From: CAZXYS01 sp964645005
Lineage (GTDB): Bacteria; Bacteroidota; Ignavibacteria; Kapaibacteriales; UBA2268
Assembly: GCA_964645005.1 (NCBI GenBank)
Contig: CAZXYS010000011.1
Location: 1 to 64,000 of the forward strand
Reading direction: 5' to 3'
DNA length: 64,000 nucleotides
Shown: one piece after another, positions 44,841 through 53,304 of the stretch
Layout: each line of letters starts with the position of its first letter
Position numbering within the stretch: position 1 is the first letter of the stretch
Position numbers and translations under genes: made by a program
The notes under the pieces: generated by a model
Seen by the model: only the letters and a program-made list of their open reading frames with translations
Told to the model about the DNA's origin: nothing
The model's database searches: none

Positions 44841-45635
44841 TTACCTCAAAATTAATATTTTATGGAATTTATTATTAATTTGTACAAAATAAATGCCTGA
44901 ATTCATGTTATGCAGATTTATTTTTATTTCTCGTGAATCAGGAAAAAAAGTGTTCGAAAATATCAAAACACCCATATTATTATAAACATTCAAATCTACA
45001 TACCCCTCTATTTTGTTAAATTTCACCTTTATTATTCCGTCATAAGATACACTTTCAATATATTCTAAATTATTTTTTTTAATATCTTTTATAGAACTAA
45101 CAGGTGAATAAACGCCATGTTCATATATACATGTTAATAAAGGTATATTATTAAATGCTTTTTCAACAGTGTAAGCCTTTACATAATTATCAAAAACTAC
45201 GAAAACAAGATTAGGAAATACCTCGGAATTTTCATCATAGATTTTGTATGTACCAAAATTTTGTTCAATATTTTTTAAACTGTCTTTAACCTCCGGATAT
45301 TCAACCGATACATTATCCCAAGTTGCATAATCTATTGAATCTGGGAATTCTATTATTTCCTCTTCCATATCTATAATCCATTTTTTAACTGCGTAAATTC
45401 TATTATGTCTAATAGAATCAAATGCATTACCAGTCATTTCTTCAAATATGCCATCACAACTGTCTGCTACAGCAACTATTCCACAAGTATCAATCTTCAA
45501 ATCATAATGACTTCCCCATCCACCTGTTGAATCTGTTTCTCCTTCCGGCATACACAAGCAGTCCTCATTTACCTGGGCAGACAAATGAGCGCTGGATAAG
45601 ATAACTATAGCTAAGAGTAATACTAACTTCTTCAT
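44841..45635 (-). CDS. Secreted prodomain-like protein with T9SS tail, first of cluster
   Basis: 264 residues from the ATG at 45635, with GGAG just upstream; an ATG four codons earlier is less likely. Signal peptide about 1-21 (SAHLSAQ) and the CLCMPEG linker are like those of the 43623-44444 gene. The module VKKWIIDMEEEIIEFPDSID ... IEQNFGTYKIYDENSEVFPN ... FNNIPLLTCIYEHGVYSP is a more diverged relative of the subtilase prodomain. A T9SS-type tail follows (DLNVYNNMGVLIFSN, MNSGIYFVQINN, KILILR). It opens a minus-strand run of four related genes. Confidence 0.7.
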   Translation of the reverse strand: MKKLVLLLAIVILSSAHLSAQVNEDCLCMPEGETDSTGGWGSHYDLKIDTCGIVAVADSCDGIFEEMTGNAFDSIRHNRIYAVKKWIIDMEEEIIEFPDSIDYATWDNVSVEYPEVKDSLKNIEQNFGTYKIYDENSEVFPNLVFVVFDNYVKAYTVEKAFNNIPLLTCIYEHGVYSPVSSIKDIKKNNLEYIESVSYDGIIKVKFNKIEGYVDLNVYNNMGVLIFSNTFFPDSREIKINLHNMNSGIYFVQINNKFHKILILR

Positions 45636-45720
45636 GACATTCTCCATTTAATTTATTTGTAATATTATTTCCTCAATAAAAATAACACTTCAGTAAAGAA
45701 AAGGTTGCAAAATTTTTTTA
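45623..45720 (-). repeat. Duplicated upstream region, copy B
   Basis: Upstream and start region of the first gene in the prodomain cluster, matching 44432-44525. Conservation of the leader with the signal-peptide codons suggests each copy carries a working promoter and that the second arose by tandem duplication. The remaining gap to the porin gene (45721-45927) shows only an AT-rich 7-bp hairpin (TGGGAAA/TTTCCCA, 45862-45881). Confidence 0.7.
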
Positions 45721-45927
45721 GTTAATTTCCATTTGCAATAAACCACTTTTTTTTCTTATTGTCAGGAGTGGAAATGTAAATTGGAATTCGCCGCTTTCTG
45801 CAATAAGATTGCGATAATAAATAAACCTTGACAAAGCCATCACGTCGCCTCACATTTTTTATGGGAAATACACTTTTCCCAATGTAAGCATTTTTTTTTA
45901 TGAGTTGCAAGATTTCAACTTACAATT

Positions 45928-47007
45928 TTAAATATGCACCTGCATGGTGAGCTTCAGGAATCTTTCGTCTGAGATTTCATCACTTTTGAAGAATTTGTGG
46001 TCGTAGTCGATGAGGAGGATGTTCCTGTTTCCAAAGTCATAGCCGGCGCCTATGATCAATCTGTTCTCAAGATTATTTCCGGAATTTGTGTTGGGATCGA
46101 AAATGTCGAAACGAGAAAATATTCTTAATCCTTTATATATTTTGCCTTCTGCAAAAAGCGAATAGCCACTGTATTCAAGCGGTTCTCCATTGTCATCTAC
46201 CAGTTTTCCTAATTTATCTCCCTTCCCGAATAAAGTCTGGGCAGTGACATTAATATATTTGCTTTCGTAAGATGCGAAAATCAAATTTGTCTGCCAGTCG
46301 GGGCTTTTATCAAATTCCTTATTAACACTGCCCTTTCCTATCAAGCCGAAATATGAGAACTGGAGACCGGGGATTATTTCAGGTAAGGGGCGAAGTGTCA
46401 CTCTCCCCTGGAATACTTTGTTGGCGTTTTGCTCCAAATTATGGTAGCCGGAGCCATTGTATACGCCTATAGCGTACGTGCCGTATTTCCCTGCAAAGTG
46501 GTCATTAACATTTTCCTTGTATTTTTTGCCCATTTCACCGCCGAAGTTTCCCTGCATGACGGCGCCGAAATCAGAGGAGTTCATAATATGCTGCCTCTCC
46601 ATGAACATTGTTCCCTGCATCCTGTAGATATTGATGTGCTCTTCGAAGTCGAGCCAGGGAGTGTGCGCTATTCCAAATTTAATGTATGGAGACGTGATGA
46701 AACCTATATCGTTGAAATTGAATTTCGCATATAAATACTTGAGCCTTTCTTCGACACCGTCGTCGTCATCGTAAACATCGAGAGTTATCCTGAAATCGAG
46801 GAATACGAATAGCTCTTTCCGGAAAGTCAAATAAGCGCGGCTGACCTGGAATCTATTGTTGTCAAATTTTTCGTATTTGTATCGGGCTTTATATTGTAAA
46901 TAAGCCAGACTCCCAATATCAAAATCATTTTTTTCTTCTTCTTTTTCTTCGGCTAATGCTGTAAAAGGTATGTTGAGTAAGAATAATAGTAAGAGAATAT
47001 GCTTCAT
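45928..47007 (-). CDS. Outer-membrane porin-like protein
   Basis: 359 residues. Signal peptide 1-19 (FTALAEE) and an acidic spacer, then regularly alternating strands with aromatic girdles (LAYLQYKARYKYEKFDN, RAYLTFRKELFVFLDFRITL, LIFASYESKYINVTAQTLFG, LIIGAGYDFGNRNILLIDYD). The layout, with HTPWLDFEEHINIYRMQGTM, resembles phosphate-selective porin O/P-like barrels. Substrate unknown. Alone on the minus strand, upstream of the prodomain cluster but separated from it by 280 bases. Confidence 0.75.
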   Translation of the reverse strand: MKHILLLLFLLNIPFTALAEEKEEEKNDFDIGSLAYLQYKARYKYEKFDNNRFQVSRAYLTFRKELFVFLDFRITLDVYDDDDGVEERLKYLYAKFNFNDIGFITSPYIKFGIAHTPWLDFEEHINIYRMQGTMFMERQHIMNSSDFGAVMQGNFGGEMGKKYKENVNDHFAGKYGTYAIGVYNGSGYHNLEQNANKVFQGRVTLRPLPEIIPGLQFSYFGLIGKGSVNKEFDKSPDWQTNLIFASYESKYINVTAQTLFGKGDKLGKLVDDNGEPLEYSGYSLFAEGKIYKGLRIFSRFDIFDPNTNSGNNLENRLIIGAGYDFGNRNILLIDYDHKFFKSDEISDERFLKLTMQVHI

Positions 47008-47143
47008 ATTATTTGTTAAGATTGTGTTTATAGAATTAATATATTGTTAAGATTGTAAATTAATCTTAATATTAAAATTTGCCAAAAAATTCAAGTTTGG
47101 ATTCGGAATTTCCTTAAGTCGTGTAAATCTGATGTGTTATTTT

Positions 47144-47710
47144 TCATGCATTGCGCTCGACGAAATCAACTTCTGATTCGCCATAATTGCGTGTGGTTAC
47201 AATTTCCCAGCCTTCCGTTGGGATCAATTTTTCGCTGAACTCATGCTCGATGATAAATATGCCGCCCTTTTGAACGCAATCGCTTTTATCCAGTGCTGTC
47301 AGTATTTTGTTGGCTACTTTCTGTTCGTAGAATGGATCGCAGAAAACGAGATCTGCTTTTAGATTCGGGAAGTGATCATCTATGGAGTTAAGAAATCTAA
47401 CGGCATCTTTATTTATAATTTCATAGTTATCTTCAGGAATGTCAAGGTATTTAGCTATTTTTTTTATGTGGGAGCAGGATTTGCGGTTTTTCTCAACGAA
47501 AATGCAGAGTTCGGCTCCGCGGCTTATAACTTCGAACCCGAGCGATCCGCTTCCGGAAAACAGATCCAGTACCACCGAGCCTTCGATTTCCAATCGATTT
47601 GCCAGAATGTTAAAGATAGATTCTTTCATGCTGTCGGTCGTAGGACGTACGCCGGGCGGGATTTTGAGATTAAGTTTCATACCTTTGTATTTGCCGCTGA
47701 TTATGCGCAT
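47144..47710 (-). CDS. rsmD: 16S rRNA (guanine-966-N2)-methyltransferase
   Basis: 188 residues. RsmD start MRIISGKYKGMKL, the RPTTDSMKESIFNIL segment, S-adenosylmethionine site LDLFSGSGSLGFEVISRGA and the acidic EKN ligand loop. The catalytic N/D-PP-Y motif reads FCDPFY: the second Pro is Phe, an unusual but tolerable change. It methylates G966 of 16S rRNA. coaD, a common neighbour, is not here. Confidence 0.93.
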   Translation of the reverse strand: MRIISGKYKGMKLNLKIPPGVRPTTDSMKESIFNILANRLEIEGSVVLDLFSGSGSLGFEVISRGAELCIFVEKNRKSCSHIKKIAKYLDIPEDNYEIINKDAVRFLNSIDDHFPNLKADLVFCDPFYEQKVANKILTALDKSDCVQKGGIFIIEHEFSEKLIPTEGWEIVTTRNYGESEVDFVERNA

Positions 47711-47802
47711 GAGTATGCCTTAATAATATTGTTTTTCACAATTTAATAAATTTTATAAGAAAAATAAATGCCAAAAATTTTGAAAAAATAATTTTCTTTG
47801 GA

Positions 47803-48735
47803 TCAATAAAATTTATACCTGTTAATATCATAGGGTACGCTGCCCCCGATACAGGGCGGATAGATATGAGCCGTACGTTCGCAGTATTTCCTGGTTCTTT
47901 CGTCCATTTTCGTCGATAGCATTCTGAAAGCGTTCAATCTTTGTGCGTTGATACCTTTCTCGCCTGTTACCCTCTTGCCTATATCAAAAATGTCTTTATT
48001 CAACCCTATTCCGAAAAAGAAAGCGTGGTCAATCCTGTCACAGCACAATTTCAGGATGTTATCAAGTTCGGATTCGCATATTTCGCGGATATTTTCTTCC
48101 GACGGCATTGAAGCAAGATTGAAATATCGCGGTTTTCCATTGCGGATAAGACTTATATCCACAAATTTATCCTGTAAGCCGAACAATGCTGCATTTTTAT
48201 CGGCAAATTCGGGATAATTGTGCATAAAAGCGGAATGGGCGTTAATCTGGCTGATCTCAACATGGTCGATTGTATGGTGAATATTTTGCAGCAGTTCCCG
48301 GCAAATCTCATAGTCCTGCTTTGATATTATTACTGCCACCATAAGATTCTCACCGGTTTTTCTTTCCCCGAGCGGGATAACATTCGTTGAAAAATCTGCA
48401 AACTTGAACTGGGGATATGCCTGACGTATCTCCAGCCCGACCAATTTACGGACATTGTCCCTGGACATGTCTTCAGAGCCGGGAAATTGGGTTACAAGTG
48501 CATTTGATCCCGGAAGGCTGATGGCAATTCTGGCAATGTTTTGGGTGTCAATTTTTTCAAGTATCCTGGTCAATTCTTTGGATGATTTGAATGAATCAAT
48601 ATCAGAATATTGATCGAAATTAATTGCATGGTTGGTTGAATCTATGTGATTAAGTTCGATATTATTATTTTTCTTCTCCGTCAAAGTGACATAAGTTCTG
48701 TCGGTGCTGAAGAAAACTGATAATGTTTTGCTCAT
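47803..48735 (-). CDS. PilM-like actin-fold protein
   Basis: 310 residues, cytosolic. Similar in outline to PilM-type ASKHA-fold proteins of type IV pilus and type II secretion systems: an early FFSTDRTYVTL strand turn, ARIAISLPGSNALVTQFP, VRKLVGLEIRQAYPQF, NLMVAVIISKQDYEICRELL and FGLQDKFVDISLIRNGKPR. No pilus partners (pilN, pilO, pilQ) are adjacent, so its system is unclear. Some segments are shorter than usual; ATP binding may be lost. Moderately confident in the fold only. Confidence 0.55.
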   Translation of the reverse strand: MSKTLSVFFSTDRTYVTLTEKKNNNIELNHIDSTNHAINFDQYSDIDSFKSSKELTRILEKIDTQNIARIAISLPGSNALVTQFPGSEDMSRDNVRKLVGLEIRQAYPQFKFADFSTNVIPLGERKTGENLMVAVIISKQDYEICRELLQNIHHTIDHVEISQINAHSAFMHNYPEFADKNAALFGLQDKFVDISLIRNGKPRYFNLASMPSEENIREICESELDNILKLCCDRIDHAFFFGIGLNKDIFDIGKRVTGEKGINAQRLNAFRMLSTKMDERTRKYCERTAHIYPPCIGGSVPYDINRYKFY

Positions 48736-49049
48736 TTTTTAATCTGATTTTTGTCTTCGAAATTTAAATTTATTAAAGATATTCTAAAATAACACAATTG
48801 CCAAATTATTGGATATTCTGCATTCTTACCTATGGTAGTCATTAAATTTATAACTCACTTTGACAATAGAATTTCAAATATTTTGGTAAACATAATTTAA
48901 TGAGTAAATTACTTTTATTATCTTTGAAAAACAAATTTTTTTTCGATAAACTTAAAATATAGATAAAAATAGTAAAATTATCCTTAATAAATGAAACTTA
49001 ATAATAAAAAATTTGTATTTGATAAACAAATATCGAGATTGGTAAAATA

Positions 49050-49919
49050 ATGAATACAAAAGGAATAATTCTCGCAGGGGGCAGCGGTACACGTCTGTAC
49101 CCGATGACAGCAGTTTTTAGCAAGCAATTGCAGGTTATCTACGACAAGCCTATGATATATTATCCGCTGGGAACTTTGATGTTAGCCGGCATCAGGGATA
49201 TTCTGATAATATCGACGCCCCAGGACACCCCGAATTTCGAGAAGCTGCTCGGTGACGGCTCCCGCTGGGGAATTAATCTCAACTATAAAATCCAGGATGA
49301 ACCGCGGGGTATCGCTGAAGCTTTTATCTACGGAGAAGATTTCATTGGTAATGATCAGGTTTGCCTCATACTTGGAGATAATCTGTTCTATGGCAGACTT
49401 GATTTTCTACGCAGCGGTATTAAAAATAATGAGGGCGGTACTGTATTTGGGTATCGAGTAAAGAATCCCCGCGCATACGGTGTTGTTGAGTTTGGCTCCG
49501 ACGGGCAGGTACTCAGCATTGAAGAAAAACCCGGACAGCCGAAATCGAGCTATGCAATTCCGGGATTGTATATATTTGATAATGGTGTTGTGGATGTTGC
49601 TAAAAATCTTAAGCCCAGCGAACGCGGAGAACTCGAAATTACTGATGTCCAGAAGAATTATTTGAGAGATAGTAAATTGCGTGTGGAGATCATGGGGCGC
49701 GGTATTGCCTGGCTGGATACGGGAATGCCTGAAAATCTGATGGAGGCTAGTAATTTCATTTATGCTATAGAGAAACGGCAGGGCAGGAAAATCGCTTGTC
49801 TTGAAGAGATCGCCGTTCAGCAGGGCTTTATTTCAAAGGAGGAATATATCAGGACTGTGGAAAGTCTTCCAGCATGCCCTTATAAGGAATATTGTCTGTC
49901 GATTCTGGAAGATCTTTAG
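49050..49919 (+). CDS. rmlA: Glucose-1-phosphate thymidylyltransferase
   Basis: 289 residues, the normal length. Nucleotidyl-transferase motif GIILAGGSGTRLYPMT, SKQLQVIYDKPMIYYPL, ILGDNLFYG with the metal-binding Asp, and IEEKPGQPKSSYAIPGLYIF. It joins dTTP and glucose-1-phosphate to dTDP-glucose, the first step to dTDP-L-rhamnose for surface polysaccharide. rmlB, rmlC and rmlD are not in the window, and the gene stands alone in AT-rich flanks. Confidence 0.95.
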   Translation: MNTKGIILAGGSGTRLYPMTAVFSKQLQVIYDKPMIYYPLGTLMLAGIRDILIISTPQDTPNFEKLLGDGSRWGINLNYKIQDEPRGIAEAFIYGEDFIGNDQVCLILGDNLFYGRLDFLRSGIKNNEGGTVFGYRVKNPRAYGVVEFGSDGQVLSIEEKPGQPKSSYAIPGLYIFDNGVVDVAKNLKPSERGELEITDVQKNYLRDSKLRVEIMGRGIAWLDTGMPENLMEASNFIYAIEKRQGRKIACLEEIAVQQGFISKEEYIRTVESLPACPYKEYCLSILEDL

Positions 49920-50381
49920 AAACCATTCTAATTAAATCTAAATTCAAAATACAAAAATTGCATTTGTAGCAAAATCAGCTGACACATTTAAATTCACTTC
50001 TGTTTTAACCCCCTCTTAAACCCGGAAAATTCATTAGAAGAATTCCCTCATCCCTAAATCCCAAGTGGAGAAGGGACTTTCAGTGTAATAAGAAATTCTT
50101 CCACCCTTCTCCCGGCAGAAGAAGGGCTGGGGATGTGGGGGCATTAGAGATTGTTTTTATTCTGATGCAAAATCCTGGTTCAATTTATTTCAACCCATTT
50201 TTTTCATTAGAAATATGTAAAATCTAACTAAATTATTTAAACTAAGATATTTAACCACCCCTTCTTTTCCCCTCCTTTGTAAGGAGGGGAGTGAAGCCGA
50301 AGGCTTTACGGGGTGGTTTTTCTTAGCTATGGCATTGTATCATATTAGTAAAATAAATAAGTTCTATTGAAATATCCGGGT
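49920..50381. repeat. Repeat-filled gap with dispersed repeat copy 2
   Basis: No gene in 462 bases. 50008-50142 is an imperfect inverted repeat with CCCTCATCCCTAAATCCC facing GGGCTGGGGATGTGGGGG and an inner CCCTTCT/AGAAGGG hairpin. 50241-50380 is a full copy of the dispersed element at 26688: TTAACCACCCCTTC, the perfect hairpin CCCCTCCTTTGTAAGGAGGGG, GGCTTTACGGGGTGGTTT, and TTAGTAAAATAAATAAGTTC; it ends one base before the recX stop, so its hairpin could serve as the recX terminator. Confidence 0.75.
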
Positions 50382-51002
50382 TCAATCACCGAACAAATCG
50401 TCGATCACTTTTCTTATAGAATCGAAGCTGAATCCCTGCCGCTGAAGATAGATGAAAACTGCCTGTTTTTGTTTTACAGGCGGTTTATTTTTTATAGTTT
50501 TTAGCTTTTTTTCCGCCGATTGCATTGCTATATCAAATTCTTTTTCTTCCGGATATAGACTCTCGACAGTGTTTTCAGCCAGATCTTTATCGATTCCTCG
50601 CTTTCTCAGCTCGGTTATAAGTTTTATTTTTGAAACGGGTTTTCGGTTAAGAAGTTCCTTTGTAAAATTTTCAGCAAATTTGACATCATCCAGCATTTTG
50701 AATTCGTACAGGAATTTCAGAGCGATATCTATCTCGTCAGCAGTGAAATTCTTTTTTTTGAGCTTGTCTATTACCTGGCGTTCGGTCCTCGGTTTATAAG
50801 AAGCGTAGTTATAAGCAATTTGCTTTACATCGTAAATACGCTGCTCTGATTCGATGTTCCTCAATTGTTCATTGTCCAGTTCATCATCAGCACCGAGCCC
50901 GTATTTCATAATGATATCAAGCGAGCAATCGAAAGATTCATCGTTGGAAAAAATGATACGGCATTTTGAGCCGCTCTTTTTCTCGATCTTTTTTATCTTC
51001 AT
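50382..51002 (-). CDS. recX: Regulatory protein RecX
   Basis: 206 residues. Helical repeat protein of the RecX family: YNYASYKPRTERQVIDKLKK, FTADEIDIALKFLYEFKMLD, FAENFTKELLNRKPVSKIKL, and a final RQGFSFDSIRKVIDDLF. It binds RecA filaments and limits their activity. Starts 13 bases after recA ends, the usual recA-recX pair, which supports the call. Confidence 0.92.
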   Translation of the reverse strand: MKIKKIEKKSGSKCRIIFSNDESFDCSLDIIMKYGLGADDELDNEQLRNIESEQRIYDVKQIAYNYASYKPRTERQVIDKLKKKNFTADEIDIALKFLYEFKMLDDVKFAENFTKELLNRKPVSKIKLITELRKRGIDKDLAENTVESLYPEEKEFDIAMQSAEKKLKTIKNKPPVKQKQAVFIYLQRQGFSFDSIRKVIDDLFGD

Positions 51003-51015
51003 TATTATTCAGAGA

Positions 51016-52092
51016 TCACTCTTTCTTAGCTTCTTCTTTTTCTTCTTTTTTGGGTGCGGGCATCAGGGCAGCCCTGACTTCATTACTCAATTCTTCTACC
51101 ATATTCTTATCTTCATTGAGCAGTCGGCGCATACCATCGCGTCCCTGGACGCGCTCGTCTTTGTAAGAATACCAAGAACCGCTCCGGGTAATAATGCCAA
51201 ACTCAGTTGCTACATCAATGAGATCGCCTATTTTGGAGATTCCTTCGTTATAGAGCACGTCGAATTCAACTTCCTTGAAAGGCGGAGCAACTTTGTTTTT
51301 GACTATTTTGGCTTTTACGCGGTTGCCAATTATTGATTGTCCCTCTTTGATAGCGTCTTTACGGCGAACATCAATCCTAACAGAAGCATAGAATTTCAAA
51401 GCATTGCCGCCTGTTGTGGTTTCGGGATTGCCGTATATAACACCGATTTTGCTGCGCAACTGGTTTGTGAACATTACGGTAGTCCTTGATTTACCGATGG
51501 CTGCATTCAACTTGCGCATAGCCTGTGACATAAGGCGTGCCTGAGAGCCCATCTGAGCATCACCCATTTCACCTTCTATCTCCACTCGCGGAGTCAGCGC
51601 CGCAACCGAATCGACGACAATAATATCAATAGCATTGCTCCTGACGAGTGTTTCTACTATTTCAAGTGCCTGTTCACCGAACTCGGGCTGGGATAGAAGA
51701 AGATTATCCAGGTCTATTCCCAATCTTTCGGCATAGTTAACATCCATTGCGTGCTCCGTATCCACAAAAGCAGCCAATCCGCCGCGTTTTTGAGCTTCAG
51801 CTATAACGTGTAGACAGACAGTAGTTTTCCCTGAGGCTTCCGGACCATAGATCTCCACTATTCTCCCGCGCGGCACCCCGCCAACGCCTATAGCTGCGTC
51901 GAGGGACAAGCAGCCCGTTGGTATGGCGTCAACATTTTGGATTTTTCGGTCGCTAAGACGCATGATCGATCCTTTGCCATGCTGCTTCTCGATCTGTTCC
52001 ATGGCAAAGTTGACCGCTTTAAGCTTTTCTTCGTTAATTGTAGGGGTTTGTTTTTCCTTGTCCTGCTCTTTTTTTGACTTTGTTTCTGGCAT
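51016..52092 (-). CDS. recA: Recombinase RecA
   Basis: 358 residues. Walker A GPEASGKTT (83-91), Walker B IDIIVVDSVAAL, loop motifs MGSQARLMSQAMRKL and TNQLRSKIGV, and the G-G-N-A-L-K-F segment. Lys-rich extra N-terminus (about 1-25) and a Lys/Glu-rich tail. Catalyses strand exchange and stimulates LexA-type self-cleavage. No LexA box was recognised in the 257-base AT-rich gap above the start. Confidence 0.98.
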   Translation of the reverse strand: MPETKSKKEQDKEKQTPTINEEKLKAVNFAMEQIEKQHGKGSIMRLSDRKIQNVDAIPTGCLSLDAAIGVGGVPRGRIVEIYGPEASGKTTVCLHVIAEAQKRGGLAAFVDTEHAMDVNYAERLGIDLDNLLLSQPEFGEQALEIVETLVRSNAIDIIVVDSVAALTPRVEIEGEMGDAQMGSQARLMSQAMRKLNAAIGKSRTTVMFTNQLRSKIGVIYGNPETTTGGNALKFYASVRIDVRRKDAIKEGQSIIGNRVKAKIVKNKVAPPFKEVEFDVLYNEGISKIGDLIDVATEFGIITRSGSWYSYKDERVQGRDGMRRLLNEDKNMVEELSNEVRAALMPAPKKEEKEEAKKE

Positions 52093-52290
52093 TGTATCTC
52101 TTTCTTGATTATAAATTATAATTATCTTAGTTAATTATTTATTTTGTTCAGACATTAACAAAAATAAAATATATCAAATATTTTGAAGCTTTTCAAAAGT
52201 TATTTTAAAAATATTTATACCTCTTTTTATTTTTGGGACTGAGTAATAATAATGAAAAAATGCTTATTAACGAAATGCCGCCCCATAAAA

Positions 52291-52314
52291 AAACGGCGGG
52301 AAATGCCGCCGTTT
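52291..52314 (-). terminator. Intrinsic terminator of the DUF1573 gene
   Basis: Perfect 9-bp stem AAACGGCGG / CCGCCGTTT with a GAAATG loop; on the minus strand it continues into a run of T. It follows the end of the DUF1573 gene at 52350. Confidence 0.85.
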
Positions 52315-52349
52315 AATGTTATGATGCTTTTTTTTAAAGCTGTTATATT

Positions 52350-53063
52350 CTATTCATTGTTGAAAATAGCTGATTTGCGGATATTTCCGAAACCGGAGAT
52401 CTTCAATTCGGGATAATCCTTATCCGTGGTTTTCAGAGTAACATGACAGTTAAAATATCCTTTTTTCGTGGGTCTTACTGTAGCTTCCAGTTTGACAGCT
52501 TCTCCGGGCTTTATTTTCTGTCCTTCATCGATATTTATCATCATATTTTCAGGGCTTATCTTGATATCTGTTATCGTAACAGTTTTATTCGAGTTATTTT
52601 TTATATTGACTGATGCCGATTGAGATAGCCCCACAGTCATTTCATTGAAGGTCAGATAGCGCTTTGGTTGAATTTCCAGGCTTCTTGAAACATTTGCCTT
52701 CAATCTGAGAACCTGCTTGCTTCTGTATGCATCATTCGAATAAATGTAAACTGACTTATTAACATTTCCTGTTCTACTTCCAACGGAAAGTGAAACAGAC
52801 ATGGTTGCGCTTTCTCCGGGAGCAAGCTCATTTTTGTCAAGTGGAGCAGTGGTACATCCGCATGTAGGCTTGACATTACTAATTACAAGTTTCTCATCTC
52901 CAATATTCTTAAGCTTAACATCTGCTTTCAGAGGGGATTCTTTTGCTTTAACATTTCCCCAGTCTTGGGTATCTCCACCAACGATTTCAAGTTTGGGCTG
53001 GGCGAAAACTGCTCCAATACTTATCGCTATAAGAATTGGCAGAATGTTCATTATTCTATTCAT
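52350..53063 (-). CDS. Secreted DUF1573 protein
   Basis: 237 residues. Signal peptide 1-21 (GAVFAQ). Two immunoglobulin-like ASH-type domains: the first has the DUF1573 hallmark VKPTCGCTTAPL plus LAPGESATMSV, the second runs from QPKRYLTFNEMTVGLSQSAS to the end. DUF1573 proteins are common in the periplasm of Bacteroidota and have no settled function. Ribosome site CGGAGCAAC before the ATG. Divergent from the next, T9SS-type gene, which has similar beta modules. Confidence 0.85.
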   Translation of the reverse strand: MNRIMNILPILIAISIGAVFAQPKLEIVGGDTQDWGNVKAKESPLKADVKLKNIGDEKLVISNVKPTCGCTTAPLDKNELAPGESATMSVSLSVGSRTGNVNKSVYIYSNDAYRSKQVLRLKANVSRSLEIQPKRYLTFNEMTVGLSQSASVNIKNNSNKTVTITDIKISPENMMINIDEGQKIKPGEAVKLEATVRPTKKGYFNCHVTLKTTDKDYPELKISGFGNIRKSAIFNNE

Positions 53064-53304
53064 TTTGTTGCTCCGGTATATTTAACATATTTTTAATTTA
53101 TGTAAACAAAGAAAATTGACGCAATGTTATAATATATAGTGTCGTTTCGATGACTAAAAGTTATAACAAGAAAAAAACTAATTTGTTACATAAAATTAGT
53201 CATTTTTTAATAAAACTTAAAAATTTCTGAAATACTTTGCCAAATTGAAACGTTTTGTTAAGTTGATTGTTATTTAATAAAAGAATTATTAAGGTTCAAA
53301 AAAA

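Noticed and set aside
45722..45910. 62-codon minus-strand frame before the prodomain cluster
   Set aside because: Basic, low-complexity translation without ribosome site or family similarity, in a leader region.
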